A stretch of DNA of 64,000 nt from Acidimicrobiales bacterium (GCA_025456085.1 JALOLF010000001.1:41561-105560); one strand, 5' to 3'. Counted from the first letter of the stretch, positions 28,840 through 37,551 are shown. A program made the numbers and translations. The notes: generated from the letters alone by a model not told the origin.

Positions 28840-28846
28840 ATGTTCG
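28833..28846. promoter_or_regulatory. LexA (SOS) box overlapping the DUF222/HNH start
   Basis: CGAACATATGTTCG is a perfect 14-base palindrome matching the actinobacterial LexA consensus CGAAC-N4-GTTCG. It contains the start codon of the DUF222/HNH gene. In mycobacteria several 13E12-family genes carry SOS boxes, so the match in place and sequence is meaningful. Confidence 0.85.
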
Positions 28847-28991
28847 TATCGTAGCCACCCGACTCCCTGTCGGCAAGGGTCGTCCCGGACCGGATGCACG
28901 GGCACTCGGGATCCCGTCACCGGGCGGGGCGGTAGCGTGAGCGGGACCGTCCGCAGCGCTGGCTGCGGCAGGAGCGATCCCGGGGGGACAC

Positions 28992-30092
28992 ATGCGAGCA
29001 GCCGTGCTCGACGCGCAGGGCCAGCCACTCACCGTCCACGACGACGTGGAGATCGACGCGCCCCGCGCCGGCGAGGTTCGCGTGCGCATCGCCCACTGCG
29101 GGGTGTGCCACAGCGACATCACGATCGCGGATGCCGCGGTGCCCTTCGCCACGCCCATCGTGCTGGGCCACGAGGCCTCCGGCGTGGTCGAGGAGGTCGG
29201 CCCCGGCGTGACGACCGTGGCGGTGGGCGATCGGGTCGTCCTCTCGCCCGTCCCCCCGTGCGGTCGCTGCTACTACTGCGTGCGGGGCGAGTGGAACATC
29301 TGCGTCAACAGCATGCAGATCCTCACGGGGACTCACCTGGACGGCACGACGGGACTCTCCCGCAACGGCGAGACGGTCTACCGGGGGCTCGGCGTCGGCG
29401 CCTTCGGCGAGTCGGTCGTCGTGCAGGAGACCGCCGCCATCCCCATCGGCGACGACCTGCCCCTCGACGTGGCCTGCGTGCTGGGCTGCGCGGTGCAGAC
29501 CGGCGTCGGTGCCGCGCTGTACACGGCCAAGGTGGGTCCCGGCGACAGCGTGCTGGTCATGGGCCTGGGCGGCGTGGGTCTGTCGATCGTGCAGGGAGCG
29601 GTGCTGGCCGGAGCGTCGACGATCATCGTGTCCGACCCGGTGGCCGAACGCCGTGAGGCGGGTCTGCGCTTCGGCGCCACCCACGCGCTCGATCCGACCG
29701 ACACCGAGGTGATCGCAGCCACCTACGACCTCACCGGCGGCATCGGCGCCGACGTGGCCTTCGATGCGGTGGGCAACGCTGCGTTGATCGACACCGGGGT
29801 GCAGGCGACACGGTTCGGCGGCACGACGGTGCTGGTGGGCGCACCTCCCATCGACCAGGGCATCAACATCGCCTCCGCGGCCGTGTTCGGTGCGACCGAG
29901 AAGAAGCTGGTCGGCTGCCTGTTGGGTGGGGTCAACTCGGTGCGGGACATCCCCCGCTTCATCGAGCTGTGGCGGTCGGGTCGTCTCGACCTCGAGGGAC
30001 TCATCACCTCGCGCCGACCGCTGGCCGAGGTCAACGACGCCTGCGACGACCTGCGCGCCGGCCGCGGCATCCGCACCGTGCTCGACCTGTAG
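28992..30092 (+). CDS. Zinc-dependent alcohol dehydrogenase (medium-chain, NAD-dependent)
   Basis: The 366 residues carry the catalytic-zinc block HCGVCHSDITIAD and GHEASGVVEEVGPGV, the structural-zinc Cys cluster (CGRCYYCVRGEWNIC), and the cofactor-binding GLGGVGLSIVQGA. DP at the end of the second strand (IIVSDPVAERR) suggests NAD rather than NADP. It resembles the class III-like enzymes common in actinobacteria; the substrate alcohol is unknown. The ATG follows GGGGG about six bases upstream. A palindromic repeat lies just after its stop. Confidence 0.9.
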   Translation: MRAAVLDAQGQPLTVHDDVEIDAPRAGEVRVRIAHCGVCHSDITIADAAVPFATPIVLGHEASGVVEEVGPGVTTVAVGDRVVLSPVPPCGRCYYCVRGEWNICVNSMQILTGTHLDGTTGLSRNGETVYRGLGVGAFGESVVVQETAAIPIGDDLPLDVACVLGCAVQTGVGAALYTAKVGPGDSVLVMGLGGVGLSIVQGAVLAGASTIIVSDPVAERREAGLRFGATHALDPTDTEVIAATYDLTGGIGADVAFDAVGNAALIDTGVQATRFGGTTVLVGAPPIDQGINIASAAVFGATEKKLVGCLLGGVNSVRDIPRFIELWRSGRLDLEGLITSRRPLAEVNDACDDLRAGRGIRTVLDL

Positions 30093-30109
30093 ACCTCGCC
30101 CTCTTCCGC

Positions 30110-30162
30110 CCGAAATCGGGTCCCACGTGGTCGGTCTCCGGCGTCGAAACGCGCGATTTCGG
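30110..30162. repeat. Palindromic intergenic repeat, copy A1
   Basis: CCGAAATCG (30110-30118) and CGATTTCGG (30154-30162) bound a 35-base loop containing GGTCGGTCTCCGGCGTC at 30129-30145. The same 17-mer occurs inverted in copy A2. The end sequence CGAAATC...GATTTCG is shared with copies B1 and B2. It lies between two convergent genes and may double as a bidirectional terminator. Confidence 0.75.
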
Positions 30163-30205
30163 CAGGCGGGGTGGGCCGGGTCGGCAGGAGGGGTGGGCGC
30201 GTGGG

Positions 30206-30871
30206 TCAGGCCGGCCAGCCCTGCGCGCCGATGAGGGGCACGAAGGCCACGCCGCCGAGCTCGTCCTGCTCGTAGGTCGGATCTTCCCCGGGCCGCCCGT
30301 CGTCGACGCGGCGGACCCGGACGAGGTGCTGGGCGCCGAGCGGGCCGACGGGCATGACGAGGAAGCCGCCGGGCGCGAGTTGGCCGACCAGCGCCTCGGG
30401 CACCGACGGCCCGCCGGCGGTGGCGACGATCCCGTCGTAGGGTGCGTCGGGTGGCCAGCCCAGGGTGCCGTCGCCCAGGTGGACCTCGACGTCGGCGTAC
30501 CCCAGACGGGCCAGGCGCTCGGCCGCCCGCCCGGCGAGTCGGGCGATGCGCTCGACCGTGACGACCCGGGCGCACACAAGCGACAGCACCGCAGCGGCGT
30601 AGCCGGAGCCCGTGCCGATCTCCAACGCCGTGCCGTCGGCGGGCATGTCGAGGGCCTCGATCATGAAGGCCACGACGAAGGGCTGCGAGATGGTCTGCCC
30701 GTCCTCGATGGGCAGGGCCCGGTCGGCGTAGGCGTGGTCGCGGTGTGCCAGCCCCACGAACTCCTCCCGGGGGACGGCCTCCATGGCGGCGAGGACGCGG
30801 GGGTCGCGCACGCCCCGTCCGGCGAGGTCGTGGGCGACCATGTCGCGGCGGCGCCGTGCGTGGTCGATCAC
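30206..30871 (-). CDS. pcm: Protein-L-isoaspartate O-methyltransferase
   Basis: Pcm methylates isoaspartyl residues so that damaged proteins can be repaired. The 221 residues have the family N-terminus (VPREEFVGLAHRDHAYADRALPIEDGQTIS), the SAM-binding LEIGTGSGYAAAVLS, and post-motifs (HLGDGTLGWPPDAPYDGIVAT, LAPGGFLVMPVG). The start is a GTG seven bases after the upstream lipoprotein gene, so the two may be cotranscribed. The length is typical for the enzyme. Confidence 0.92.
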   Translation of the reverse strand: MIDHARRRRDMVAHDLAGRGVRDPRVLAAMEAVPREEFVGLAHRDHAYADRALPIEDGQTISQPFVVAFMIEALDMPADGTALEIGTGSGYAAAVLSLVCARVVTVERIARLAGRAAERLARLGYADVEVHLGDGTLGWPPDAPYDGIVATAGGPSVPEALVGQLAPGGFLVMPVGPLGAQHLVRVRRVDDGRPGEDPTYEQDELGGVAFVPLIGAQGWPA

Positions 30872-30878
30872 CGGCAGG

Positions 30879-31565
30879 TCACGGGACGGCGAGGTCGACG
30901 ACGAGTCGGCTCGGGTCCGCCAGGGTCGACACGGCGAACGGGGCCTCCGCCTCGACGCCGATGACCCAGGTGAGCACGGCCTCGAAGTCCCCGGTGCGGA
31001 CCACCTCGGTGACCGCCGCGGTGTCGCCGTCCACCCGGTCGGACCCGGTGTAGACCTCCTCGAAGTCCTCCGAGAGGTCCACGCCCGAGGCCGGCGTCAG
31101 GCGCACCTCCAGGAACGCCCCGCCCGCGACGTCGACCTCGGCGCCTTCGCCGTCGGAGAGTATCGGCGGGTCGACGTAGCCGACCTGCCAGCCCGGGACG
31201 CCCTCGCCCCGGAACTCGAACACCACCCGGTCGTAGCCAGCCTGACCGGCGACGCGGACGTCGGACAGCAGGCTCGTGCCGCTGGCCGTGGCGGTTCCCT
31301 CGGCGTCTTCGAGACCGGCGTCGGCGAGGGGATCGACCGCTTCACCGGCCTCGTCGGTTCCCGGTGGCGCGGTGTCGGCGGTTCCCGGTGTCGTGCCGTC
31401 CGACAAGGTGCTGCTCGCGGTGTCACCGGCTCCGGTGCGGGCCACGTCGCCGCCCTCGTCACCACAGGCGGTGGTGGTGACGAGGAGGAGCAGGGCGAGG
31501 GCCGCAGCCGTCAGGATCCTGCGACGACGGCCGTCCGCAGCGCCGCCGGTCAGCGTGGCCTCCAC
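30879..31565 (-). CDS. Lipoprotein with an AMIN-like domain
   Basis: The product of about 228 residues begins with RRRR, a hydrophobic stretch (LTAAALALLLLVTTT) and a lipobox ending in TTAC, so it should be a membrane-anchored lipoprotein. A Thr/Asp/Ala-rich linker of about 50 residues leads to a beta-rich domain (SDVRVAGQAGYDRVVFEFRG ... VVRTGDFEAVLTWVIGV ... DPSRLVVDL) like the AMIN-like domains of actinobacterial surface proteins. The start is uncertain; GTG at 31565 was chosen because an upstream TTG would overlap the previous gene. Confidence 0.75.
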   Translation of the reverse strand: MEATLTGGAADGRRRRILTAAALALLLLVTTTACGDEGGDVARTGAGDTASSTLSDGTTPGTADTAPPGTDEAGEAVDPLADAGLEDAEGTATASGTSLLSDVRVAGQAGYDRVVFEFRGEGVPGWQVGYVDPPILSDGEGAEVDVAGGAFLEVRLTPASGVDLSEDFEEVYTGSDRVDGDTAAVTEVVRTGDFEAVLTWVIGVEAEAPFAVSTLADPSRLVVDLAVP

Positions 31566-31584
31566 TGCGGGAGCGTGTCCGCGA

Positions 31585-31959
31585 TCAGCCTCGTGCGGCA
31601 AGGCGTTCGCCGATGAACCAGGCGATGTCGTGGCGGTCGGGCAACTGGAGCACCACCCGGCAGGGGCTGTCGCGGGTGGTCTCGATGACGAGCACCTCGG
31701 GATCGCGGTAGACCGACAGGAGCTGACGGGTCCCCGGGCGGTCGGGCACCAGATACCAGCCCGCGGCCACCCGACCGGGGAAGTACGTCCCGCCGACGCG
31801 CCAGGAGAGCTGCTTGCGCAGATCCTCGGCGGGCTGCACGGAGGCCGAGACGATCTCGTCGAGGCCGAGGGTCAGACCCTTGGACAGCGCCCACAGGCTG
31901 TCCCATCCGTCGATCTTGATCTCGACCGTTGCGTCGCCGACGTTCACGTGCACTGCCAT
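31585..31959 (-). CDS. Hypothetical protein, possibly PH-like
   Basis: The 124-residue protein starts MAVHVNVGDATVEIKIDGWDS and ends in a helix (HDIAWFIGERLA), with alternating strands between (GGTYFPGRVAAGWYLV, LLSVYRDPEVLVIETT, CRVVLQL). A set of strands closed by a helix resembles a pleckstrin-homology-like fold. I do not recognise a named family. The gene is 19 bases before the lipoprotein gene on the same strand. The ATG choice is simple; a longer frame upstream has no support. Confidence 0.6.
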   Translation of the reverse strand: MAVHVNVGDATVEIKIDGWDSLWALSKGLTLGLDEIVSASVQPAEDLRKQLSWRVGGTYFPGRVAAGWYLVPDRPGTRQLLSVYRDPEVLVIETTRDSPCRVVLQLPDRHDIAWFIGERLAARG

Positions 31960-32057
31960 GCCGTGCAGGCTAGCGGTGGACGTCCGGACCTCCGAAAGCC
32001 GGTCACGGGACGTGACGAGACCAGCACCCACCGATGACGGTAGGGAGGCTGATCCGG

Positions 32058-32852
32058 TCAGGCCCCGTCCGTGCCATCGTCCGGGTGGCCGAAGATGGCT
32101 CGGAGCTCGGCCACCCCCTCGTCGTGGATCGTCGCCCGGACTCGCGGATCGGCGAGCCGGTCGAGCAGCGCGTCGAGGTCGGGACGACGCGTCCGCTGGT
32201 CGTCGCTCGCCACGATCGCCAGCCCGGCCAACACCTCGATCACCAGGCAGCGCACGTCCGGGCCCTCGGATGGCAGGTCCGCCAGGAAGTCCTCCAGCGC
32301 GGTGCGCACGCCGTTGCGGGGCCCTCCCTCGTGAGCGGCGTTGGCGATCCAGCCGTTGGTGCCGCCGTCGGCGACCAGCTCGGACCTGCCGGGCACCATG
32401 CCCTGGTAGGCGAAGGGCTGACGGTGCTCGGCGGGCACCGTCTCGGGTGCGTAGTACCCGTCGCGGCGCCCGTAGGGCCAGCACACGTCGTGGAGCACGA
32501 GCACTGGGAGCGGGCGACCCGCGGACGCCGCGGTCCGACGCAGCACGTCGAGCTCGTTGCTCACCGTGAACCAGTTGTGGTCGCCGTCGACGAGGGCCAG
32601 GTCGACGGGCGGGAGGGAAGGGAGCACGTCGAGGCTGAGCGCCCGGTGGAACACGAACCGCTCGCCGTGGCGGGTCTGCCAGGCCTCGACGTCGAAGCCG
32701 GGCGCGGGGTCGATCACGTGCAGCTCGGCGGTGGGCAGCGCGGCCAGCACCTGCTGGGTGGTCTCGCCGTGCTGGGAGCCGATCTCGAGCACGGTCGCCG
32801 GCCGCACGACCTCGAGCAACGGCGCGATGGCGTGGGACCAGAAGGGGAACAC
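32058..32852 (-). CDS. Class I SAM-dependent methyltransferase-like protein
   Basis: About 264 residues contain VVRPATVLEIGSQHGETTQQVL as SAM motif I, HVIDPAPGF as the acidic loop after strand 2 and VDLALVDGDHNWFTVSNELDVL, which matches the Methyltransf_24 family. A later LVLHDVCWPYGRRDGYY block is typical of the group found near polysaccharide genes. The target is unknown. The GTG at 32852 was chosen; an upstream frame would overlap the hemerythrin-like gene. The last 60 residues look like a helical extension. Confidence 0.72.
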   Translation of the reverse strand: MFPFWSHAIAPLLEVVRPATVLEIGSQHGETTQQVLAALPTAELHVIDPAPGFDVEAWQTRHGERFVFHRALSLDVLPSLPPVDLALVDGDHNWFTVSNELDVLRRTAASAGRPLPVLVLHDVCWPYGRRDGYYAPETVPAEHRQPFAYQGMVPGRSELVADGGTNGWIANAAHEGGPRNGVRTALEDFLADLPSEGPDVRCLVIEVLAGLAIVASDDQRTRRPDLDALLDRLADPRVRATIHDEGVAELRAIFGHPDDGTDGA

Positions 32853-32901
32853 CGGCGCACCGTACCCCCGCTCCGGTCGGACCGGGACCGCCGGGTACGC
32901 C

Positions 32902-33645
32902 TCAGGACGCCAGGCGGTTCTCGAGCTCCAGCACCTGCGGGAACAGCACGTTGTTCTCCTTGTGCACATGGAGGTGCAGGTCGCCCTCGAGCTGTTCGAG
33001 CTCCTCGTAGAGCAGGCGATACGACGCGCAGCCGTCCTCGGGCACCGTGTAGCCGTTCGACAGCCGGCGGAGCTCGGCCAGCGCCTCACCGGCGTGGTCG
33101 TGCTCCAGCAGCATCACCCGGATGGGGTTGGCGATCCTCCCGCAGTGGAACGCGGGCGCCCGGTCACCGGCGGCCTCGGCCTCGGTGAGCTGCAGGGTGA
33201 GGGGGAACAGGATCTGCTCCTCCTTGCGGAGGTGGCCGTCGAGCTCGTCGAGCAGCGCGGTGGTGATGCGCCGGATCTCGATCAGCTCCGGATGGTGGTC
33301 GCCGTGCACCGAGGCGACCTTGTCGGCGAGCTCCCGGATGGCCGGCATCCGCTCCCAGAGATAGGTGTGGTGCACGTCGAGGATGTGTTCGATCAGCTCG
33401 GGCACGTTCGCATCTGCCCAGGCCGGCCTTGCCGTCGCGACGGCCGAGTCGGCGAGCGCCGTGCGGTCGGCCTCGGCGAGCGCCGCCACGACGTCCTCGA
33501 CCGGGCGGCCGATCTCCTCGCTCCAGGCGGCCAGGCTGCGCTGGCCGCCGCAGCAGAAGTCGATGCCGAGGTCGTTCAGGAGGCGGGCCCGGCGAGGATC
33601 GTCGGTGACCAGGTCGGCGACGGGTCGGTCGGTGTCGATGCTCAT
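32902..33645 (-). CDS. Iron-sulfur cluster repair di-iron protein, RIC/ScdA/YtfE type
   Basis: RIC proteins repair iron-sulfur clusters after nitrosative or oxidative stress. The 247 residues have the N-terminal DUF542/ScdA_N domain with DFCCGG, then a hemerythrin bundle whose ligands are visible: HHTYLWE, HGDHHPEL, HLRKEEQILFP, EHDHAGEAL and HLHVHKENNVLFP. All expected His and Glu positions appear present. An inverted repeat sits eight bases upstream of the ATG, so stress control is likely. The next gene upstream starts 1.5 kb away and reads the same way. Confidence 0.92.
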   Translation of the reverse strand: MSIDTDRPVADLVTDDPRRARLLNDLGIDFCCGGQRSLAAWSEEIGRPVEDVVAALAEADRTALADSAVATARPAWADANVPELIEHILDVHHTYLWERMPAIRELADKVASVHGDHHPELIEIRRITTALLDELDGHLRKEEQILFPLTLQLTEAEAAGDRAPAFHCGRIANPIRVMLLEHDHAGEALAELRRLSNGYTVPEDGCASYRLLYEELEQLEGDLHLHVHKENNVLFPQVLELENRLAS

Positions 33646-33652
33646 GGCGAAA

Positions 33653-33670
33653 TTCTATGCTCTGCTAGAA
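33653..33670. promoter_or_regulatory. Inverted repeat at the RIC gene promoter
   Basis: TTCTA (33653-33657) and TAGAA (33666-33670) are perfect 5-base arms with an 8-base spacer in a locally AT-rich patch just upstream of the RIC start. This shape suits a dimeric repressor such as an NO-sensing Rrf2 protein. The regulator itself is not in the window. Confidence 0.5.
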
Positions 33671-33672
33671 AA

Positions 33673-35229
33673 TCATGCCACCGTGCCGGTGGTGGGCCGA
33701 GTCTGCGCGCCTTCGGCCTCGCCCACGATGCTCTCGACGAGGCCGGGGAACACGAAGCGGTGGAACGGGGCGACCGAGAGCCAGTAGGCCCGACCGAGCA
33801 GACCCCGGGGGTGGAACCGGGCGAGCTGGTGCAGCGTGCAGCCGGTTCCATCGGGGTCCGGGTCGACCCGCCACTCGAGCCAGGCGTCCCCGGGGAGCTT
33901 CATCTCGGCGCGCAGGCGCAGCAGCCGACCGGGTTCGATGGCCTCCACCCGCCAGAAGTCGACCGCGTCGCCCACGCGCAGTTCGGTGGGGTGGCGGCGG
34001 CCCCGACGCAACCCCACGCCGCCGATGAGCGTGTCGAGCAGGCCCCGGATCCGCCACAGCCAGTCGCTGCCGTACCAGCCCTTCTCGCCGCCGATGGACG
34101 ACGCCACGGCGAACACCGCATCGCACGGAGCTTCTGTGTGACGGGTGCGGCGGTCGGCCAGCACGGTGCCGCCCGACCAGCCGGGATCGGTCGGCATCGG
34201 GTCGGCGGGACGACGGCCCCCCAGCTCGGCGCCGGCCCAGCTGGTGACGACTGCTCCGGCATGCATCTTGCCGAGCGCCGCCTCGACGGCGGTGCGGTAG
34301 TCGAACAGCGGTCCCGGGAGCAGCTCGGTGATGACGTCGTCGTGGACGACCACCTCGTGCACGAGGGAGTCGATGAGGGGCCGGGCCAGCGAGGGTGGGA
34401 GCGGCGTGACGAGCCCGACCCACAGCGACGACAGGCGCGGGGTGAGCACCGGCACGGGCTGCACGATCCGACGCCGCAGGCCGGCGGCCTCGGCGTAGGT
34501 GGTCATCATCTGGCGGTAGGTGAGCACCTGTGGGCCGCCGATGTCGAGCACCCGACTCGCGGTGCGCGGCTCGGCCAGGCACTGCACCAGGTAGCGCAGC
34601 ACGTCGCGCACCGCGATGGGCTGGCAGCGGGTGTCGACCCACTTCGGGGTCACCATCACCGGCAGCACCTCGACCAGGTAGCGCAGCATCTCGAACGAGG
34701 CGCTGCCCGAGCCGATGATGACCGCGGCCCGCAGCTCGGTGACCGGTACGGGGCCGTCGGCCAGGACGTGACCGACCTCGTGACGGCTGGTCAGGTGGGC
34801 CGAGAGGCCGCCGGACGCGTCCGGGGGTGGATCCTCGCCCAGTCCGCCGAGGTAGACGATGCGGCGCACGCCGGCCGCGGCGGCGGCGTCGCGGAAGTTC
34901 TCGGCGCCGCGGCGCTCCCGATCCACCCAGTCGGGTGAGGCGCCGATCGAGTGCACGAGGTAGTACGCCGCCTCGACGCCGTCGAAGGCACCGGTCAGGT
35001 CGGCCTCGACATCACCCTGGACGACGTCGGCCTCGCGGCGCCACGGTGCGGCGTCGACCTTGGCGGGGGTGCGCACGAGGCAGCGGACCCGGTACCCGGC
35101 GTCGAGCAGTTCCTGGACGAGCCGTCCGCCGATGTAGCCGGAGGCCCCCGTGACGAGCACCAGGGCGCCGGGTGCAACGGTCGACGAGTGCTCGGACGGA
35201 TCGGCGGTCGGGTCGGTGTGCGTCTCCAC
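33673..35229 (-). CDS. SDR-family NAD(P)-binding protein with a C-terminal DUF2867 domain
   Basis: The N-terminal 300 residues of about 518 form an atypical short-chain dehydrogenase fold (LVLVTGASGYIGGRLVQEL, AAYYLVHSIG, RRIVYLGGLGE). The C-terminal part (DWLWRIRGLLDTLIGGVGLRRGRRHP, FWRVEAIEPGRLLRLRAEMKLPGDAWLEW, FHPRGLLGRAYW) matches the DUF2867 tail that follows such domains in many actinobacteria. The activity is unknown. I used GTG at 35229, where the TGASG motif follows after about 27 residues. Copy A2 of the palindromic repeat lies just upstream. Confidence 0.82.
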   Translation of the reverse strand: METHTDPTADPSEHSSTVAPGALVLVTGASGYIGGRLVQELLDAGYRVRCLVRTPAKVDAAPWRREADVVQGDVEADLTGAFDGVEAAYYLVHSIGASPDWVDRERRGAENFRDAAAAAGVRRIVYLGGLGEDPPPDASGGLSAHLTSRHEVGHVLADGPVPVTELRAAVIIGSGSASFEMLRYLVEVLPVMVTPKWVDTRCQPIAVRDVLRYLVQCLAEPRTASRVLDIGGPQVLTYRQMMTTYAEAAGLRRRIVQPVPVLTPRLSSLWVGLVTPLPPSLARPLIDSLVHEVVVHDDVITELLPGPLFDYRTAVEAALGKMHAGAVVTSWAGAELGGRRPADPMPTDPGWSGGTVLADRRTRHTEAPCDAVFAVASSIGGEKGWYGSDWLWRIRGLLDTLIGGVGLRRGRRHPTELRVGDAVDFWRVEAIEPGRLLRLRAEMKLPGDAWLEWRVDPDPDGTGCTLHQLARFHPRGLLGRAYWLSVAPFHRFVFPGLVESIVGEAEGAQTRPTTGTVA

Positions 35230-35285
35230 GGGGATGCCAACACCCGGGGCGGTCCAGACCTTCCTCCGGACGGCAGCCCCACCTG

Positions 35286-35336
35286 CGTTCTGGCGCGTCC
35301 GGACGCCGGAGACCGACCTCGGAACGCGCGAGAACG
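35286..35336. repeat. Palindromic intergenic repeat, copy A2
   Basis: CGTTCTGGCGCGT (35286-35298) pairs at 12 of 13 positions with ACGCGCGAGAACG (35324-35336). The loop holds GACGCCGGAGACCGACC (35302-35318), the exact reverse complement of the 17-mer in A1. It lies between two same-strand genes. Confidence 0.7.
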
Positions 35337-35369
35337 GACGAGGCAGCTGGCGCGCCGGTCGCGGTGCAG

Positions 35370-36638
35370 TCAGCGGCGCAGGTCGCGGCGGAGGTCGCGG
35401 CGGACGGCTTCGGCGCAGCGGCGCCCCGAGTAGAGCGCTCCCTGGATCGACGCGGTGTCGCGGTGGTCGCCGCACACGTACCGGCCCGAAGCCAGGCGGA
35501 CCGGGCGCTTGGGGGAGAAGGGCGGCACCTGATCGGGGTGGCCGTGGGGGATGACGTGGGTGTGGACCACGTCCCAGGCGTCGACGGCGCCGCCGAACCA
35601 GCCCCGGAGCTGAGACCGGGCCGCTGGTTCCAACTCTGCGCCCAGTGCGTCGGCACCCGGTATGGCGGCGGCGACGAGGGCCCGTCCCGGCGGGGCGTAG
35701 TCGCGGGACACGTTCGACAGCACCGCCAGGTTCCTGACGGGTCCCGAGCGGGCACCGTCGAGCACCAGGACGGGCCGGTCGATCGGCGGTTGGGCGGCCG
35801 AGAACCACACGCAGGCCGCGGGACGCGAGCCCGGGTCGGGTAGATCGGTCAACCGGGCGGCGGTGGGCCCGTCGGTGGCGACCACCAGGGCCCGGCCGGT
35901 CACCCGCGCGCCGTCGGGGAGGACGGCGGTCGTGTCCTCGAGGCGCTCGACCGGGCTCCCGAGCCGAACGGTGCCGTCGGGCAGGCGTCCCAGGAGCTGT
36001 GCCGGGATCTCGCCCATGCCCAGTCGGGGGACGGCGGCGTCGCCGACCGCCAGCATCCGCAGGATCACGTCGAAGCGACGCCGGCTCACCTCCAGGTCGG
36101 GGTCGAGTTGGATGCCGGCGAACAGCGGTCGGAAGAACCGTTCGATCATGCGGGAGGAGAACCCCGCGTCTCGTAGCCGGCTCATGGTCGTGACGTCGGG
36201 ACGACGCAGCAGGTCCGCCGGTGTGCCCCGCCGCACGGATGCCACCAGACCCAGCACCCGCAGCTTGTCGGCGAACGACCCGATCGGCGCCCGCAGCGTC
36301 CCCACGGCGTCGAGCGGCCGTCGCAACGGGTCCCCGACACGGTGCATCCGGCCGTCGACCCACACCAGGGCGCCGGGCTCGAAGCGCTGGAGGTCGAGGG
36401 CGTCGTAGTCGAGCTGGGCCTGTGCCTCGGGGTAGGCGGTGAGCAGGATCTGGAAGCCTCGATCGAGCCGGAACCCGTCGACGTGGTCGGTGCGGACCCG
36501 GCCTCCGACCCCGTCGGCCGCCTCCAGCACGGTGCAGTGCAGCCCGGCCGCAGTCAGGGTGCGGGCGCACGCCAGACCGGCCAGGCCGGCGCCCACGATG
36601 ACCACGTCGGTGTCGGTCTCGGCGTTGGTGGGTGGCAT
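35370..36638 (-). CDS. FAD-dependent amine-oxidase/phytoene-desaturase-like protein
   Basis: The 422 residues begin with the dinucleotide-binding VVIVGAGLAGLACARTL, then VLEAADGVGGRVRTD, and end with RYVCGDHRDTASIQGALYSGRRCAEAV, the C-terminal FAD-binding block of the flavin amine oxidase superfamily. The middle has GFQILLTAYPEAQ and FFRPLFAGIQLD, as in the NAD(P)/FAD proteins annotated as carotenoid-like desaturases. The substrate is unknown. The C-terminus shows an RRDLRRDLRR repeat. It is on the same strand as the SDR-DUF2867 gene, 140 bases away. Confidence 0.83.
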   Translation of the reverse strand: MPPTNAETDTDVVIVGAGLAGLACARTLTAAGLHCTVLEAADGVGGRVRTDHVDGFRLDRGFQILLTAYPEAQAQLDYDALDLQRFEPGALVWVDGRMHRVGDPLRRPLDAVGTLRAPIGSFADKLRVLGLVASVRRGTPADLLRRPDVTTMSRLRDAGFSSRMIERFFRPLFAGIQLDPDLEVSRRRFDVILRMLAVGDAAVPRLGMGEIPAQLLGRLPDGTVRLGSPVERLEDTTAVLPDGARVTGRALVVATDGPTAARLTDLPDPGSRPAACVWFSAAQPPIDRPVLVLDGARSGPVRNLAVLSNVSRDYAPPGRALVAAAIPGADALGAELEPAARSQLRGWFGGAVDAWDVVHTHVIPHGHPDQVPPFSPKRPVRLASGRYVCGDHRDTASIQGALYSGRRCAEAVRRDLRRDLRR

Positions 36639-36701
36639 CGGGGCGAGGCTAGCCAGACCCGTGCCGGGGCTGGCAGTCGAACGGTCGGATCGGGGCGGGC
36701 T

Positions 36702-37430
36702 TCACGACAGCCGCACCCGGAGGCGTTTGTTGCCCTTCCCCTTGGACTCGGTCTTGACGACCTCGAAGTGCCCGATCTCGCCGGTCGAGGCGACGTGGGT
36801 GCCGCCGTCGGCCTGCTTGTCGAGGCCCACGATGTCGACGACCCGGATCGTTCGCACCGACTCGGGGACGAGGTTGACCTTCGTCCTGATCAACGCGTCA
36901 TCGGCGAGGGCCACCTCACGAGGCAGGAAGCTCACCTCGATGGGCCGGTCGGCGGCTATCTCGGCCCCGACCAGCTCCGTCACGCGCTCCTTGAACCCCT
37001 CGGGGAGCGGGTCGAACTCGAAGTCCATGCGGCCTTCGAGCGGCTCCATGTTCCCGCCGGTGACGGCCTTGCCCCACTCGTTCCAGATCACCCCGCACAG
37101 CACGTGCATGGCCGTGTGGGTGCGCATGAGGCGGTGCCGGCGGTCCCAGTCGAGGGTGCCGTGCACGGCGGTGCCGGTCTCGGGCAGCGCTGCGGCAGCG
37201 TCGACGGTGTGCCACACGAGGCCGTCGCGCTTGCGGACGTCGACGACCTCCGCCGTCGTGTCGTGCCAGATCAGCGTGCCGGTGTCGTGGGGTTGGCCAC
37301 CGCCCGTGGGATAGAAGGCCGAGCGGTCGAGGGCGACGGCGTGGGTGTCCTCGTCGACAGCCACCACCTCGGCATCGAAGGCTCGCAGGTAGGCGTCGGT
37401 CAGGTAGAGCGACTCGGTCTCGGTGGGCAT
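36702..37430 (-). CDS. AlaX-like alanyl-tRNA editing protein
   Basis: AlaX proteins are stand-alone editing domains that hydrolyse mischarged Ser- or Gly-tRNA-Ala. The 242 residues show FYPTGGGQPHDTG, the zinc motif RTHTAMHVL (HxxxH) and DGGTHVASTGEIG. The usual Cys before GGTH is Asp here, so the zinc site may have one fewer ligand or belong to an Asp-containing subtype. I chose the ATG at 37430, preceded by GAGGAAGGA. It reads divergently from the SCO6745-like gene. Confidence 0.83.
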   Translation of the reverse strand: MPTETESLYLTDAYLRAFDAEVVAVDEDTHAVALDRSAFYPTGGGQPHDTGTLIWHDTTAEVVDVRKRDGLVWHTVDAAAALPETGTAVHGTLDWDRRHRLMRTHTAMHVLCGVIWNEWGKAVTGGNMEPLEGRMDFEFDPLPEGFKERVTELVGAEIAADRPIEVSFLPREVALADDALIRTKVNLVPESVRTIRVVDIVGLDKQADGGTHVASTGEIGHFEVVKTESKGKGNKRLRVRLS

Positions 37431-37551
37431 GTCCCAGCGTCCTTCCTCGGGTGGCACGGGTCGGTCGGGCACGACCCGTCCCGTCGGCGCACGGTAGCGT
37501 TCGCGGTCGGTCCGATCGCCCCGCCGGGGCCGGAGCTGCAGGGGGACGACC

